59,414 nt of DNA from Clostridia bacterium (GCA_009929695.1 RZZW01000016.1:1-59414), one strand, 5' to 3'. Counted from the first letter of the stretch, positions 16,090 through 25,375 are shown. The notes: generated by a model not told the origin, from the letters alone. Program-made: numbers and translations.

Positions 16090-16262
16090 AAATTGTAGGG
16101 AACGCATTTTATGCGTTCCGAGGTGGTTTGCAGAAAATTTATCGGAAGGCATAAAATGTAAAAATTTACAAAGTGCGTAGGGCACGACGACTCGGCGTGC
16201 CGTAAGGTTTGCGCATAACCGGCGGCGTGCCGAGGTCGTCACGCCCTACGGTGAACCGTAAA
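16090..16262. repeat. family B palindromes (3 units)
   Basis: GTAGGGAACGCATTTTATGC-type unit at 16094-16122, then GTAGGGC...CTCGGCGTGCCG at ~16177-16202 and its counterpart to ~16250. Fills the gap between the tsaE promoter and the terminator of ridA. Confidence 0.7.
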
Positions 16263-16313
16263 TTTGTTTTAATCAACACGCTTGCATAAAATACGTTCCA
16301 TACAATTTCCACT

Positions 16314-16343
16314 AAAAAAGCGCTGCCGCGGCAGCGCTTTTTG
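16314..16343. terminator. intrinsic terminator after ridA
   Basis: Perfect palindrome AAAAAGCGCTGCC / GGCAGCGCTTTTT, immediately adjoining the ridA stop at 16344. The flanking A and T tracts make it work in both directions. Confidence 0.9.
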
Positions 16344-16724
16344 TTAGCTTCTAAGTGCAATTACTTCAATTTCAACAAGTGCGTTTTTGGGCAGCTTTGC
16401 CACTTCAACGGCGCTGCGGGCGGGGTAATCTGTGCCTGTAAACGCCGCCTCATACACGCCGTTCATGACTGCGAAATCTTCCATGTGCTGCAAATAAACT
16501 GTTGTTTTAACAACATCAGCAAGCGAAAGACCGGCCGCTTTAAGCACTGCGTCGGCATTTTTAAGGCACTGGCGCGTCTGCGCGGCAACGCCGTCGGGGA
16601 AAACGCCCGTCTCGGGGATAATCGGAAGCTGACCTGAACAAAATACAATATTTCCGGTGTCTATTGCCTGACTGTACGGCCCGATTGCGCCGGGTGCTTT
16701 GTCTGTTGCTATAACTTTTTTCAT
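16344..16724 (-). CDS. ridA: RidA family enamine/imine deaminase
   Basis: 126 residues, normal length for the YjgF/YER057c/UK114 family. Hydrolyses reactive enamines and imines released by PLP enzymes such as threonine dehydratase. Signature features: AIGPYSQAI near the N-terminus, FCSGQLPI, the active-site Arg region YPARSAVEVAKLP, and the closing ALVEIEVIAL. It lies 18 nt downstream of mntP, so the two are probably cotranscribed. Confidence 0.95.
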   Translation of the reverse strand: MKKVIATDKAPGAIGPYSQAIDTGNIVFCSGQLPIIPETGVFPDGVAAQTRQCLKNADAVLKAAGLSLADVVKTTVYLQHMEDFAVMNGVYEAAFTGTDYPARSAVEVAKLPKNALVEIEVIALRS

Positions 16725-16742
16725 GGTAATACCTCCTGTTTA

Positions 16743-17312
16743 TTATGCACCTAGCAGGTGCGAAATCAATATTTTAAGCCCGATTGCTATAAGTATAACT
16801 CCGCCGCCAATCTGCGCCCAGTTGCCAAGCAGCCCGCCGGCCTTTTTGCCGATGAAATGCCCCACAAGGCAGCACACAAAGGTTATCGCGGCAATAAGCC
16901 CCGCGGCGACCCATATGTTTACGTCCATAACCGCAAAGCCAACGCCCACGGCAAGCGCGTCAATGCTTGTTGCAACGGCCTGCAAAAGCACCATTTTCGC
17001 GGTGAGTGTTTTTTCAACAGGACATGCGATGGGCTCGTTCCATTCGCGCAGCGAGTCAAAAATCATCTTGCCGCCGATGAAGCCAAGCAGCACAAAGGCT
17101 ATCCAGTGGTCAACATTCGCGATAGTGTTTGCAAACGCGCGCCCCGCAAAATAGCCCGCAATAGGCATTATGCCCTGAAATACGCCAAAAGCAAGGCTCG
17201 TCAGCACACCGTCGCGCTTTTTCAGCTCAAAACACATGCTGTTTGATATCGACACCGCAAACGCGTCCATCGACAACCCAAGCGCCAATAAAATAAGCGA
17301 AATTAAATCCAT
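16743..17312 (-). CDS. mntP: manganese efflux pump MntP
   Basis: 189 residues, six membrane segments in two repeats, each with the conserved acidic motif (LSMDAFAVS near residue 14 and TSIDALAVGVGF near 110) needed for Mn2+ export. Start set at ATG 17312 with GGGGAG (17320-17325) 7 nt upstream; a longer TTG reading overlaps this site. A clear promoter lies at 17356-17384. No yybP-ykoY (Mn-sensing) riboswitch was recognised in the ~45-nt leader, so control may be by an MntR-type repressor or absent. Confidence 0.93.
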   Translation of the reverse strand: MDLISLILLALGLSMDAFAVSISNSMCFELKKRDGVLTSLAFGVFQGIMPIAGYFAGRAFANTIANVDHWIAFVLLGFIGGKMIFDSLREWNEPIACPVEKTLTAKMVLLQAVATSIDALAVGVGFAVMDVNIWVAAGLIAAITFVCCLVGHFIGKKAGGLLGNWAQIGGGVILIAIGLKILISHLLGA

Positions 17313-17355
17313 TAGTAAGCTCCCCAATACCGGATGGCAAAATCTGTATTAGATT

Positions 17356-17384
17356 ATTATAATACAATTTTAATTTAATAGCAA
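17356..17384 (-). promoter_or_regulatory. promoter of mntP-ridA
   Basis: On the minus strand TTGCTA (17379-17384), a 17-bp spacer and TATAAT (17356-17361), about 45 nt upstream of the ATG. Confidence 0.75.
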
Positions 17385-17484
17385 CAGTTTTGTGAGGCGC
17401 GCAAATTCGCAATAGATTCGGCGCTTCGCGCGGGAAATTGCGCATCGTCACGTACAAATGTGCCACACAGCAAATTCGCGGTGA

Positions 17485-17520
17485 ATTGTAGGGGACGGGT
17501 TTTCCGTCCCGCAATTTTCG
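17485..17520. repeat. family B palindrome
   Basis: TTGTAGGGGACGGG-TTTT-CCGTCCCGC: a single B unit in the mntP/rlmA gap. Confidence 0.75.
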
Positions 17521-17530
17521 CACAAACTTA

Positions 17531-17631
17531 CCTCATCCGTCGCTCCTTCGTCGCGCCACCTTCCCCCGAGGGGGAAGGCTCTCGTAGGCTTCCCCTTGAG
17601 GGGAAGCTGTCGGCGAAGCCGACTGATGAGG
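17531..17631. repeat. family A element, inverted copy
   Basis: CCTCATC...GATGAGG ends and the two CTTCCCC-type hairpins, opposite in orientation to the copy at 10714. It ends ~20 nt from the rlmA stop. Confidence 0.85.
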
Positions 17632-17650
17632 TGTAGGTTTTCGCGCAACC

Positions 17651-18478
17651 TCACCCTCGCCTATAAACAACAAAATCAAACCCAATCTCAGTCGTCAAGC
17701 TGTCGAGGCTATACAGCGCTTCGGCGGCGGGCTGCGGGGTTTTCCAGTAATAGGGTGTCATCGAGAACAGTTTTTTTATCTGCGCATTTTGCACGGTTAT
17801 CTCGCCGCGCGCGGGAATTCTGTCCTCTAAAATAAAGCCGTCGTACTGCGCCTCGCGCGTCTCGTTAAGATACGGCTTTTCGTAAAGCTTCTGCTTTAAG
17901 CCGAAAAGATGGCGCGGCGAGGGCACAGCAAACACAAGCACGCCTCCTTTTTTCAAAACGCGTGCAAATTCCGCCTGCGCCATCGGGCTGAAAATGTTCA
18001 GCACAGCGTCGGCGCAGCCGTCCGCCACAGGTATGTCAAAGCTGCCCGCGACGGCGTATTCTATGCCGTTTCCACCGCGCTTTGCGGCTGATTTAACGGC
18101 GAATTTCGATATGTCAAAAGCCGCTGTTTTTAGCGGCTTTTTGTTTTGCGAAAATGCGTTTGCGACGGCTCTTGTATAGTACCCCTCGCCGCAGCCCGCG
18201 TCAAGCATAACGCCGCCGTTTGGCAAAAGCGTAAGCATTATTTTTTGCAGCGCTTCGGCAAAAATCGCATATCCGCCGCTGTCTAAAAACGCGCGGCGTG
18301 CCGCCACCATTTCCTTGCTGTCTCCGGGGATTTTCGCCCGCATTTTGTCGCTTGGCAAAAGGTGCGCGTAGCCCTCTTTTGCAAGGTCAAAGCTGTGTCC
18401 GCCGCCGCAGATAAGCGCGGTTTCACGTTTTTCAAGGCTCAATCTGCATATCGGACATCTAAAAAGCGACTCACTCAT
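17651..18478 (-). CDS. rlmA: 23S rRNA guanine-N1 methyltransferase, RlmA family
   Basis: 275 residues. An N-terminal zinc ribbon (CPIC at 8-11, C24...H28) followed by GHSFDLAKEGYAHLL is the RlmA/TlrB signature. The SAM-binding motif LDAGCGEGYYTRAV (~92-105) and a C-terminal region with PSPRHLFGLKQKLYE complete the match. Members methylate N1 of G745 or G748 in helix 35 of 23S rRNA; TlrB-type members can affect tylosin resistance. Its ATG overlaps the stop of the small upstream gene by 8 nt. Confidence 0.9.
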   Translation of the reverse strand: MSESLFRCPICRLSLEKRETALICGGGHSFDLAKEGYAHLLPSDKMRAKIPGDSKEMVAARRAFLDSGGYAIFAEALQKIMLTLLPNGGVMLDAGCGEGYYTRAVANAFSQNKKPLKTAAFDISKFAVKSAAKRGGNGIEYAVAGSFDIPVADGCADAVLNIFSPMAQAEFARVLKKGGVLVFAVPSPRHLFGLKQKLYEKPYLNETREAQYDGFILEDRIPARGEITVQNAQIKKLFSMTPYYWKTPQPAAEALYSLDSLTTEIGFDFVVYRRG

Positions 18479-18767
18479 GCGCTTTCATATACTCCTCAAA
18501 ATTGGCGTATTTTTGCGCGGGCGCACGGCGGCTAATAAGCTCAAAGCCCACGTCGTCGTTATCCTTTGCCGCCACACGCGGAATGTCCACGCGCTGCTTT
18601 GCTGTGTCAACGCCCATCGGCGCGGATATCTGCGGCTTTGGCGCTCTTTGCGGCGCTGTCTGCTGCCCATTCGGGTTCGGCTTTGCCTGTGCCGAGCCGT
18701 GTCGTCTGCCACCGCGTCTGTGGCGGCTCTTGCTTTGAGGGTCTTTTTGTGTGTTATCTACTGCCAT
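18471..18767 (-). CDS. hypothetical small basic protein
   Basis: 98 residues, not recognised. N-terminal half is Arg/Lys/Gln/Pro-rich and probably disordered (SRHRRGGRRHGSAQ); the C-terminal half is acidic and better ordered (VGFELISRRAPAQKYANFEEYMKAHE). AAGGAG lies 8-12 nt before the ATG, a good promoter lies at 18818-18846, and the gene is coupled to rlmA by overlap, all of which support expression. An RNA-binding or ribosome-linked role is only a guess from composition and neighbour. Confidence 0.7.
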   Translation of the reverse strand: MAVDNTQKDPQSKSRHRRGGRRHGSAQAKPNPNGQQTAPQRAPKPQISAPMGVDTAKQRVDIPRVAAKDNDDVGFELISRRAPAQKYANFEEYMKAHE

Positions 18768-18817
18768 TTTTAACTCCTTATTATATAAAATCCGCCTTGG
18801 CGGATAACTTTTTCTCT

Positions 18818-18846
18818 ATTATATCAAAAATCACTCAAAAGCACAA
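18818..18846 (-). promoter_or_regulatory. promoter of the small gene-rlmA pair
   Basis: On the minus strand TTGTGC (18841-18846), a 17-bp spacer and TATAAT (18818-18823). Confidence 0.6.
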
Positions 18847-18918
18847 ATTTATTAGTGTTGCGTTTTACATTATCAGCTTGTAAAATAATTATAATAGGTT
18901 ATAGGAGGCTTTTTGAAC

Positions 18919-20016
18919 ATGGAGAACATCGCACTTGAAAAGGCGCTTGCGGCGTTTGACTTTGGCGGACAGGTGATTAGCTGCGAGCGTTTTGGCGGCG
19001 GCCACATAAACGACACGTTTTGCGTCGTTGTAGACGGCGGCGAGCACCAGAGGTACATACTTCAGCGCATAAGCTCGGCGGCTTTCAAAAAACCGCATGA
19101 GCTCATGGAAAACGTCGTCAACGTGACGGAATATCTGCGCGAAATTATAGCCAAAAACGGCGGCGACACAGCCCGCGAAACAATGACCGTCATGCGCACA
19201 AAGGACGGCGCAACGCACCACTGCGACGAAAGCGGCGACGCGTGGCGCGTTATAACATTTGTCGAAAACACGGTCTGTCTGCAAAGCGTCACATGCCCGC
19301 AGGAATTTTACGCTTCGGCAAAGGCGTTCGGCAATTTTCAGCACCTTTTATGCGATTATCCCGCCGACACGCTGCATGAAACTATCGCCAAATTTCACGA
19401 CACCGAAAACCGTTTTGCACTGCTTAAAGAGGCTGTCGAAGCGGATGTTATGGGACGCGCCGAGAGCGCAAAAGCCGAAATTGAGTTTGCCTTCGCGCGT
19501 GAAAAGGATTGCGGCGTTTGCATGCAGGCGCTTCGCGACGGCATTTTGCCGCTGCGCGTGACGCATAACGACACAAAGCTCAACAACATTCTTTTTGATA
19601 AAGACACAAACGACGCGGTGTGCGTTATCGACCTCGATACGGTTATGCCGGGGCTGTCGATAAACGATTTCGGCGGCTCCATCCGCTTCGGCGCAAACCA
19701 TTCCGACGAGGACGAACCCGATTTGTCAAAGGTGAATTTCGACATTTAACTGTACGATGCCTACACAAAAGGCTTCTTAGAGGGCGCGGCAGGCACGCTT
19801 ACGGACGCTGAAATAGAGTACCTCCCGTGGGGCGCAAAGCTCATGACGCTCGAATGTGGTATGCGCTTCTTGACAGATTACTTATCCGGCGACACCTACT
19901 TCCACACCACCCGCGACGGACAAAATCTTGACAGGTGCAGAACACAGTTTAAGCTTGTGAAGGACATGGAAGAGCAGTGGGAAGAGATGGGCGAAACGGC
20001 AAAGAAATATAAATAA
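18919..20016 (+). pseudogene. nahK: NahK-like N-acetylhexosamine 1-kinase with an in-frame TAA
   Basis: 365 codons from ATG 18919 (AGGAGG at 18903-18908; TTG 18913 is also possible) to TAA 20014-20016, interrupted by TAA at 19747-19749. The protein matches bifidobacterial NahK along its length: GGHINDTF, the catalytic HNDTKLNNILFD block, VIDLDTVMPGLSINDFG, and after the stop LYDAYTKGFLEG and LECGMRFLTDYLSGDTYF. In NahK the interrupted position is a Glu, so a single G-to-T change (GAA to TAA) explains the break. The enzyme phosphorylates GlcNAc or GalNAc at C1, which fits release of hexosamine by the nearby lyase and GH88 genes. A product stopped at 19747 would lack ~90 C-terminal residues but keep the catalytic motifs. 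Confidence 0.8.
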
Positions 20017-20205
20017 AAGAAGAAATAAGAGAGAAGAAAGAAGAAGTAAGGTGTGACGCTGAGGCGTCACATTTTAATGGAACAGCCTTTTTGTCATTCT
20101 TCGCGTTGCTCAGAATGACATAAGTTTGCATAAACCATTAAAATGTGAAACCCGCAGGTTTCACACCTTACTTTTTCTTTCTTCTTTTTTCTCTCTTCTT
20201 TTATT
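20017..20205. repeat. family C element filling a convergent gap (with D remnant)
   Basis: Runs from the kinase stop to the lyase stop. Left arm is purine-rich and ends in GTAAGGTGTGACGC..GCGTCAC; right arm is the pyrimidine-rich counterpart GTGAAACC..GGTTTCACACCTTAC. A shortened D palindrome (TGTCATTCTTCGCG...) sits at the apex, 20093-20122. The hairpin with T-rich flanks in both directions looks like a bidirectional terminator. Confidence 0.8.
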
Positions 20206-22014
20206 CTATTCCGCCGAAACCTCAATCTCTCCATCAAACGGCACCTGCAAACGGTAAATCGTGTCGGGCCATGCTGTGCGCAGGCGCAGGTCTGTTATTG
20301 GCACGGTTTCCGTCGTTATTTCTCCGCTTGCGCCTGTAATTTTTATTTCGCCCAAATCGCCCACCTTTATAATATCGCCGTCTATCTGCGGCTTTTCGCG
20401 AAGCATGAGGGTGAGAACGGCGTTTTTATAGCTTCCGCAGCACTCGTCCTTCATTTCAAAGCCGTCAAATGTCAGCGCGGCGCGGCGTATAAAGCTTGTC
20501 AAATGCGCTTCTTCGCCGTATGCGCCCGCAAGCTGCATTTTTATTTCGGCTTTGTCGGCTTCAAGGCTTGTTTCAACATCGCTTGCGCAAAACTGTGCGC
20601 CGTCGTGCTGCATTGCGCTGTCAAACGTCGGCAGGTTGTGCCATGCGCTTTGCATCGTCCAAATCTCGTAGCGCTGCGGCGAAAACGTCTTTTTGCAGTA
20701 CGTTTCAACGCCCACGTCAATCAAAAACGGCTCGCCATTCTTGTAAAGCGTCACGCTACCTGTGTCGTTGTGGTTGTGGCTGTCGCCGTTTCCGCCGGCT
20801 TTTGCGGCAAAGGCGTAGCGCCCTTTTCGCGCAATCAGCACGCCCACGCTGTCATAATAAATGTCGGCGGGCTGTGCGGGCGCTTGCGTCTCGGCGAGAA
20901 TATCCGCCGCGCAAAACGCCTCAAGCGCAAGGTAGTAAAGGTTTATGCGCGCAATGTCCGAGTTGTCGTCATTTTGCGCAAGCCCGCGCTTGAAATCTGC
21001 GGCGGCAAAAAGGCGCATATCTTCGTTTGCGGTGCGCTTTGCAAAAAGATATTCACGCGCACCGCGAAGCCCCGCGTGGGGGCTGCAATCGGCAAAATTT
21101 ATATAGTAATCCGGCGCGACGTTCATGTTATATATGTACGCCGCGACATTTTTTATCTTTTTTTCGCGCCAAAGCATGTTAAACGCGGGCAGCGCGGCGG
21201 CTGAAAGTATCTCCATAGCGCCAAAAAGCGCAAGCCCCGCGTGCGAATAATACTGTGCGCCCTCGTTGCAGCAGCCGTCGTCGCCGTAATCTTTTAAAAA
21301 GCAGTCGAGCGAATATGCGGCTTTTTTGACGGCGGCGGTGCGGATATCGAGTGGCTGCTTAGTCAAAAACACGCACAAAAGGCAGTTTTGCGTGCACCAG
21401 CTTGTCCAGTTGCACATCGGCTCGTCGCCGTCGCCCATCCACCAAAAATGCTGCGTCAAGTAAGGCGCGACGATGTGCTCGTTCACCGCCGCTTCGATAT
21501 TTACGCATATTGCGGGCGAAACGGCGTCGAGCTTATCTTTTAAAAGGTAAGCCGCCATGCTTAAAAGCGCGCCTGTCTCGGCGGCAAAAAGGTCGATGAC
21601 GGGGTTTTGCATGTCCGGCAAGGGCAGCGTGGGCGTGTCGCGGATATAGCTGTTGTGCGCGGGCAGCTGCCAGCCCACCTCGCCGAGCATCGCAAAAATG
21701 CCGTTTATAATGTCGTCTATAAACCGTCCCTCATACTCGCTGCATTCAGCCATAACAAGGTCGGCAAGGGCGCGGCGGCGCGGAAAATATTTTGTTTGCT
21801 CGAATATAAACCGGTCGCCGCTTTTGCAAAATTCCATATAATCGGTCGCCGTCATAACGCCGTAATCGTTGCCCAGCAGTCGCTCGCCGCGCATTTTATA
21901 CCGCTCGCGCAGGTTTTTAGGCACCCGCTCCCAAGCCCCGCGCTCGGCAGCAGGCGGGCACGGACGATATGCGGCAAATTCTTTTGGGAGGTTTTGTAGA
22001 CATTCAGTAAACAT
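20206..22014 (-). CDS. heparinase II/III-like polysaccharide lyase
   Basis: 602 residues. An (alpha/alpha)-toroid N-terminal region (~1-330, with WTSWCTQNCLL and FLKDYGDDGCCNEGAQYYSHAG) is followed by the beta-sandwich heparinase II/III domain, marked by GDSHNHNDTGSVTLYKNGEP (~405-425) with the catalytic His/Asn set. The family cleaves uronic-acid glycans (heparin, heparosan, alginate, chondroitin) by beta-elimination. No signal peptide: it starts MFTECLQNLPKEF, so it probably acts on imported oligosaccharides in the cytoplasm. Convergent with the NahK-like gene and codirectional with the YesMN pair. The exact glycan cannot be read from the sequence. Confidence 0.85.
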   Translation of the reverse strand: MFTECLQNLPKEFAAYRPCPPAAERGAWERVPKNLRERYKMRGERLLGNDYGVMTATDYMEFCKSGDRFIFEQTKYFPRRRALADLVMAECSEYEGRFIDDIINGIFAMLGEVGWQLPAHNSYIRDTPTLPLPDMQNPVIDLFAAETGALLSMAAYLLKDKLDAVSPAICVNIEAAVNEHIVAPYLTQHFWWMGDGDEPMCNWTSWCTQNCLLCVFLTKQPLDIRTAAVKKAAYSLDCFLKDYGDDGCCNEGAQYYSHAGLALFGAMEILSAAALPAFNMLWREKKIKNVAAYIYNMNVAPDYYINFADCSPHAGLRGAREYLFAKRTANEDMRLFAAADFKRGLAQNDDNSDIARINLYYLALEAFCAADILAETQAPAQPADIYYDSVGVLIARKGRYAFAAKAGGNGDSHNHNDTGSVTLYKNGEPFLIDVGVETYCKKTFSPQRYEIWTMQSAWHNLPTFDSAMQHDGAQFCASDVETSLEADKAEIKMQLAGAYGEEAHLTSFIRRAALTFDGFEMKDECCGSYKNAVLTLMLREKPQIDGDIIKVGDLGEIKITGASGEITTETVPITDLRLRTAWPDTIYRLQVPFDGEIEVSAE

Positions 22015-22065
22015 AATTTTGCCTTTCGTAGTTGTTTTTTGTTATCGTTCGTTCATAAAATTCAC

Positions 22066-22260
22066 ACCGTAGGGCGGGGGCTTGCTCCCGCCGTTGCAAC
22101 CATCAGCGGTAAGTTTCGGCGGGAGCAAGCCCCCGCCCTACGGTGCACGCTGTGAATTTGTGCGCAAACTAAAGCGGGACGTCGAGGACGCCGTCCCCTA
22201 CAGTGCATGTTGTGAAATTGCGTGAACCGATGCGGACGCGCAATGCGCGCCCCTACTGTT
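22066..22260. repeat. family B palindrome array
   Basis: Four units: GTAGGGCGGGGGCTTGCTCC (22071-) and its inverse copy to 22142, the GGGACGTCGAGGACGCCG unit (22173-22202), and GCGGACGCGCAATGCGCGCC (22232-22256). The last unit's GTAG end supplies the TAG stop codon of the response regulator gene. Confidence 0.8.
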
Positions 22261-23527
22261 TGGTTTGCACATACTCCCTCGGGCTTAAACCTGTCAATTT
22301 TTTGAAAACCTTGCTGAAATAAAACGCGCTGTCGAAGCCTAGCTGTTCGGAGATTTCGTATATCTTTTTGTCGCTTTCAAGCAGCAGCTTTTTGGCGGCG
22401 TTCACTCGTGCGTCTGTGATATATTCCACAAAGCCTACGCTTGAATATTGTGCAAAAAGCTGGCTTAAATAATTCGGCGTGAACCCAAACACCGCCGCAA
22501 CCTCGTTTAGCGACAAGCTTTGCCCGAGGTTTGACGATATGTACTCCTTCACCGACGCAACGGTGCGCTCTTGATGGCTCATCGGGCGCGACGGCTCTTC
22601 CTTTGTCGGCTCGTCAATATCCTCGACAGAGGTGTCAAACACAACAGACGTCTTTTCGCCTGTCAGCAGTGCCGCCGCGCACGCGCCCTTGTACGAGGCT
22701 TTCAGCATAAGCGGCTCGCTCACGATGCGCCCTATGCCAAAATTAACGCTCACGCTGAAATATCTGTATGCGTTTGCGGCGGCGTTTGCAAAGGCGACGC
22801 GAAGCATCTGCTCGTTTGTGTGCTCGTCAAGCGCAAGGCACATCACAAAATGCTTTGCGTCAAGCGGCGTAATTGTGCATAGCACATATTTTTCAACGCT
22901 GTCACACACCACCTGCGCGGTGCTTGTCAAAAGCGTAAACTGCTTGCTGCCGCTCATCGCCTGTGCGCCCGACTCATGCACGGTGCAAAATGCCGCGCAG
23001 TAGCCCTTTGCGTCAAACGTCAGCTCAAGCTCCTTTCGCTCGCGCTCATACTGCTCGGCGCTCTCGAAAAGTCCGTTGTAAAGGCGGATAAAAAACCTGT
23101 CCTTAAACGGCTGCATTTCGGTGTGAGTGCCGCCGCCGGGGTTTATTTTCGCAAGGCGCTCCTTCGCGCGGTCAAGCGCCGCCTCGAGCGATTTGTCGTT
23201 GAGCTCAAGCTTAATAAGGTAGTCAACAGCGCCAAAATGCATAGCGTCCTTGGCAAAATTAAACTCCTCATAGCTTGTCAGCATTATAAACACAGGCGTT
23301 TCGCCAATTTCTTCTCGGCATTGCTCAATGAGCTCAAGCCCTGTTTTCACGGGCATTTTTATGTCGGTGATGACTATATCGGGCTTTTCTGACTTGATAA
23401 GCGCCAAAGCCTGCTCGCCGTTTCGCGCGGTGGCGCATATTTCGACTCCGTATTTTTCGTTTTGCAGCATTGATTTAAGCCCAATGAGCACAAGCGGCTC
23501 GTCGTCCGCAAGCAAAAGCTTATACAT
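22253..23527 (-). CDS. YesN-type response regulator with AraC DNA-binding domain
   Basis: 424 residues. Receiver domain at 1-120 with the acidic pocket LADDEP and the phosphorylation site Asp55 in VITDIKMP; a middle region of unknown role; and a C-terminal AraC-type double HTH (~325-424, with LSLNEVAAVFGFTPNYLSQL and the second helix region EISEQLGFDSAFYFSKVFKK). Partner of the overlapping YesM-type kinase; such pairs control carbohydrate uptake genes. The likely target is the divergent ABC-GH88 operon starting at 25798. The TAG stop falls in a family B repeat. CCTCC complement (AGGAGG) lies 6-10 nt upstream of ATG 23527. Confidence 0.93.
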   Translation of the reverse strand: MYKLLLADDEPLVLIGLKSMLQNEKYGVEICATARNGEQALALIKSEKPDIVITDIKMPVKTGLELIEQCREEIGETPVFIMLTSYEEFNFAKDAMHFGAVDYLIKLELNDKSLEAALDRAKERLAKINPGGGTHTEMQPFKDRFFIRLYNGLFESAEQYERERKELELTFDAKGYCAAFCTVHESGAQAMSGSKQFTLLTSTAQVVCDSVEKYVLCTITPLDAKHFVMCLALDEHTNEQMLRVAFANAAANAYRYFSVSVNFGIGRIVSEPLMLKASYKGACAAALLTGEKTSVVFDTSVEDIDEPTKEEPSRPMSHQERTVASVKEYISSNLGQSLSLNEVAAVFGFTPNYLSQLFAQYSSVGFVEYITDARVNAAKKLLLESDKKIYEISEQLGFDSAFYFSKVFKKLTGLSPREYVQTKQ

Positions 23528-25325
23528 CGCCGTCCTCCTTTTTATCCGCGTACGTCTGCGGAATTGTGATTATCATGCGCGTAAATTTGCCCTCTTCGCT
23601 TTCAACCGACAGCCCGTATTTTTCGCCAAAGGCGTATTGCAAACGGCGGTGAACGTTGCGCACGCCTATCTGCTTATATTTGCGCGCGTTTTTGTCGGCT
23701 GTCTCTTTTTCTTCCTCTTCAAAAATGCGCTTTATTGTGTCGCTGCTCATGCCCACGCCGTTGTCAACCATCACGATTTTCAGCTCGCCGTTTTCGGCGC
23801 TTATGTGCAGCCACACGCTGCCGATGCCGCCGTTTGGCTCTATACCGTGAAAAATCGCGTTTTCGGCAAGCGGCTGAAGCGTAAAGCGCGGTATGAGGCA
23901 CTCGCAAAGCCGCTCGTCGGTGATATCAGCAATATCGAGCGTTATGCTGCCGCCGTAGCGGTATTGCTGAATGGTGCAGTAGTCGTTGAGCAGCGCAAAT
24001 TCCTCGCGCAGAGGTATAAGCGCCTCGCTGCCCTTCGCGACGCTTTTTAAAAGGTGTGCAAACGCCGTCGTCATCTCGGCGATGCCGGTCGCGTTTTGTA
24101 TAGTCGCCATCCACTTTATGCTGTTTAAGGTGTTGTATATAAAATGAGGGTTCACCTGATTTTGCAGCATCTGATATTCGAGGTCTTTTTTCTCTTTTTC
24201 GTTTTCAACGCGCGTGTGCATAAGCTCCTGCACGCTCTGCGAAAGCGAGTTTATGCCGCGCCCCACGTCGCCAAGCTCGTTGTTCCACTCGATGCTCTTG
24301 TCGCAGGAAAAATCTCCGCCCGATATTTTTTTAAGCCGCCCGCGCAAATGCTCAACAGGCAGGCTGAATGTTTTTGAAAGATATATTACGAGCGACAGCC
24401 CCAGCGCCGCCACAAGCAAAAGTGTGATGCTTATGATGATAAAATATTTTCCGCCGAGAATTTTAAAGCGGCTCTCCGATAAAACATGCGTCAAATACCA
24501 GCCGTCCGTGTTTTCAAGCGGATAGCTTACGACGGTCACGCTTTCGCCGTCGTTTGTGTGTGCGCTGTACATTCGCGTTTTTGAGTAAAGCGTCTTGCTC
24601 TCGTCTTTATCCTTTGTGTAGTAGTCGCTTTCAAGCAAATCAAAGCTGTTGTCGTCAAGCCGCCACGCGTCGTCGCCGGTGTATAAATAAAGCGCGTCGC
24701 CCTCGGGCACGATGTAATTTTCAATCGGTTCTGTTATAATGTCAGGTGACACCGCCGTGTACACAACGCCCGTCTTGTTGTTTGGCAAAGGAAAGCTGCG
24801 CAGAATTATTATCGACGGCGTTTCAATGCGCGATATAATGTCATTGCCGTAAAACATGCGCGTGCCCTGCGTCTCGTCAGCTATTTTTGCAAGCTCGGTA
24901 TAAGATGTATAAAGCGGCACAGGTATGGCGGACGTCACCTGCGCGCCCGTCTGCAAAAGCCGCGTGTCGCCGTCTGAAACTATTATGCGGTTTACAAATG
25001 CGTGCGACGCGTTCATCTGCCACTGCTCGTTTATGGCGGTGTATGCGGACGTGCCGTTTTTGCCCGTGCGCATATAATTCGTCACGGCGCTAGCGCCCAT
25101 GCTCCACGTCGTGAGCGCGTCTATATGCTCAAACGACTGGCTCGAAACGCCCGCCGCAAGCTGCAAATTAAACTCGGTGCTCTGCAAAACGCTCTGCCTT
25201 TGCTCGTCGGCAAACATCGAAAACGTCATCACCGCAAATATCAGCATAAGCAAAAGCGTGAATATCACCACAATGGCAGTGAGCCGCACACGAATAGTGG
25301 ACCGCGTAAAATTATTTGAGCGCAT
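23520..25325 (-). CDS. YesM-type sensor histidine kinase
   Basis: 601 residues from ATG 25325 (AGGTGA 7 nt upstream); the longer reading to 25370 runs into a repeat. Membrane segments at ~16-37 and ~294-316 flank a ~255-residue extracellular sensor. HAMP follows, then the His_kinase domain with phospho-acceptor His394 in QNQVNPHFIYNTLN, and the HATPase with LAENAIFHGI and VMVDNGVGMS. Overlaps the regulator gene by 8 nt. The LytS/YesM class senses extracellular sugars or binding proteins. Divergent from the sugar ABC operon it probably controls. Confidence 0.93.
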   Translation of the reverse strand: MRSNNFTRSTIRVRLTAIVVIFTLLLMLIFAVMTFSMFADEQRQSVLQSTEFNLQLAAGVSSQSFEHIDALTTWSMGASAVTNYMRTGKNGTSAYTAINEQWQMNASHAFVNRIIVSDGDTRLLQTGAQVTSAIPVPLYTSYTELAKIADETQGTRMFYGNDIISRIETPSIIILRSFPLPNNKTGVVYTAVSPDIITEPIENYIVPEGDALYLYTGDDAWRLDDNSFDLLESDYYTKDKDESKTLYSKTRMYSAHTNDGESVTVVSYPLENTDGWYLTHVLSESRFKILGGKYFIIISITLLLVAALGLSLVIYLSKTFSLPVEHLRGRLKKISGGDFSCDKSIEWNNELGDVGRGINSLSQSVQELMHTRVENEKEKKDLEYQMLQNQVNPHFIYNTLNSIKWMATIQNATGIAEMTTAFAHLLKSVAKGSEALIPLREEFALLNDYCTIQQYRYGGSITLDIADITDERLCECLIPRFTLQPLAENAIFHGIEPNGGIGSVWLHISAENGELKIVMVDNGVGMSSDTIKRIFEEEEKETADKNARKYKQIGVRNVHRRLQYAFGEKYGLSVESEEGKFTRMIITIPQTYADKKEDGDV

Positions 25326-25375
25326 GATATTCACCTGCCATTCTAAATCGTAAGCGCGAAGCGCCTTCATCTTTA

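Noticed and set aside
17312..17400. yybP-ykoY Mn riboswitch upstream of mntP
   Set aside because: The leader between the promoter and the ATG is too short (~45 nt) and lacks the conserved loops.
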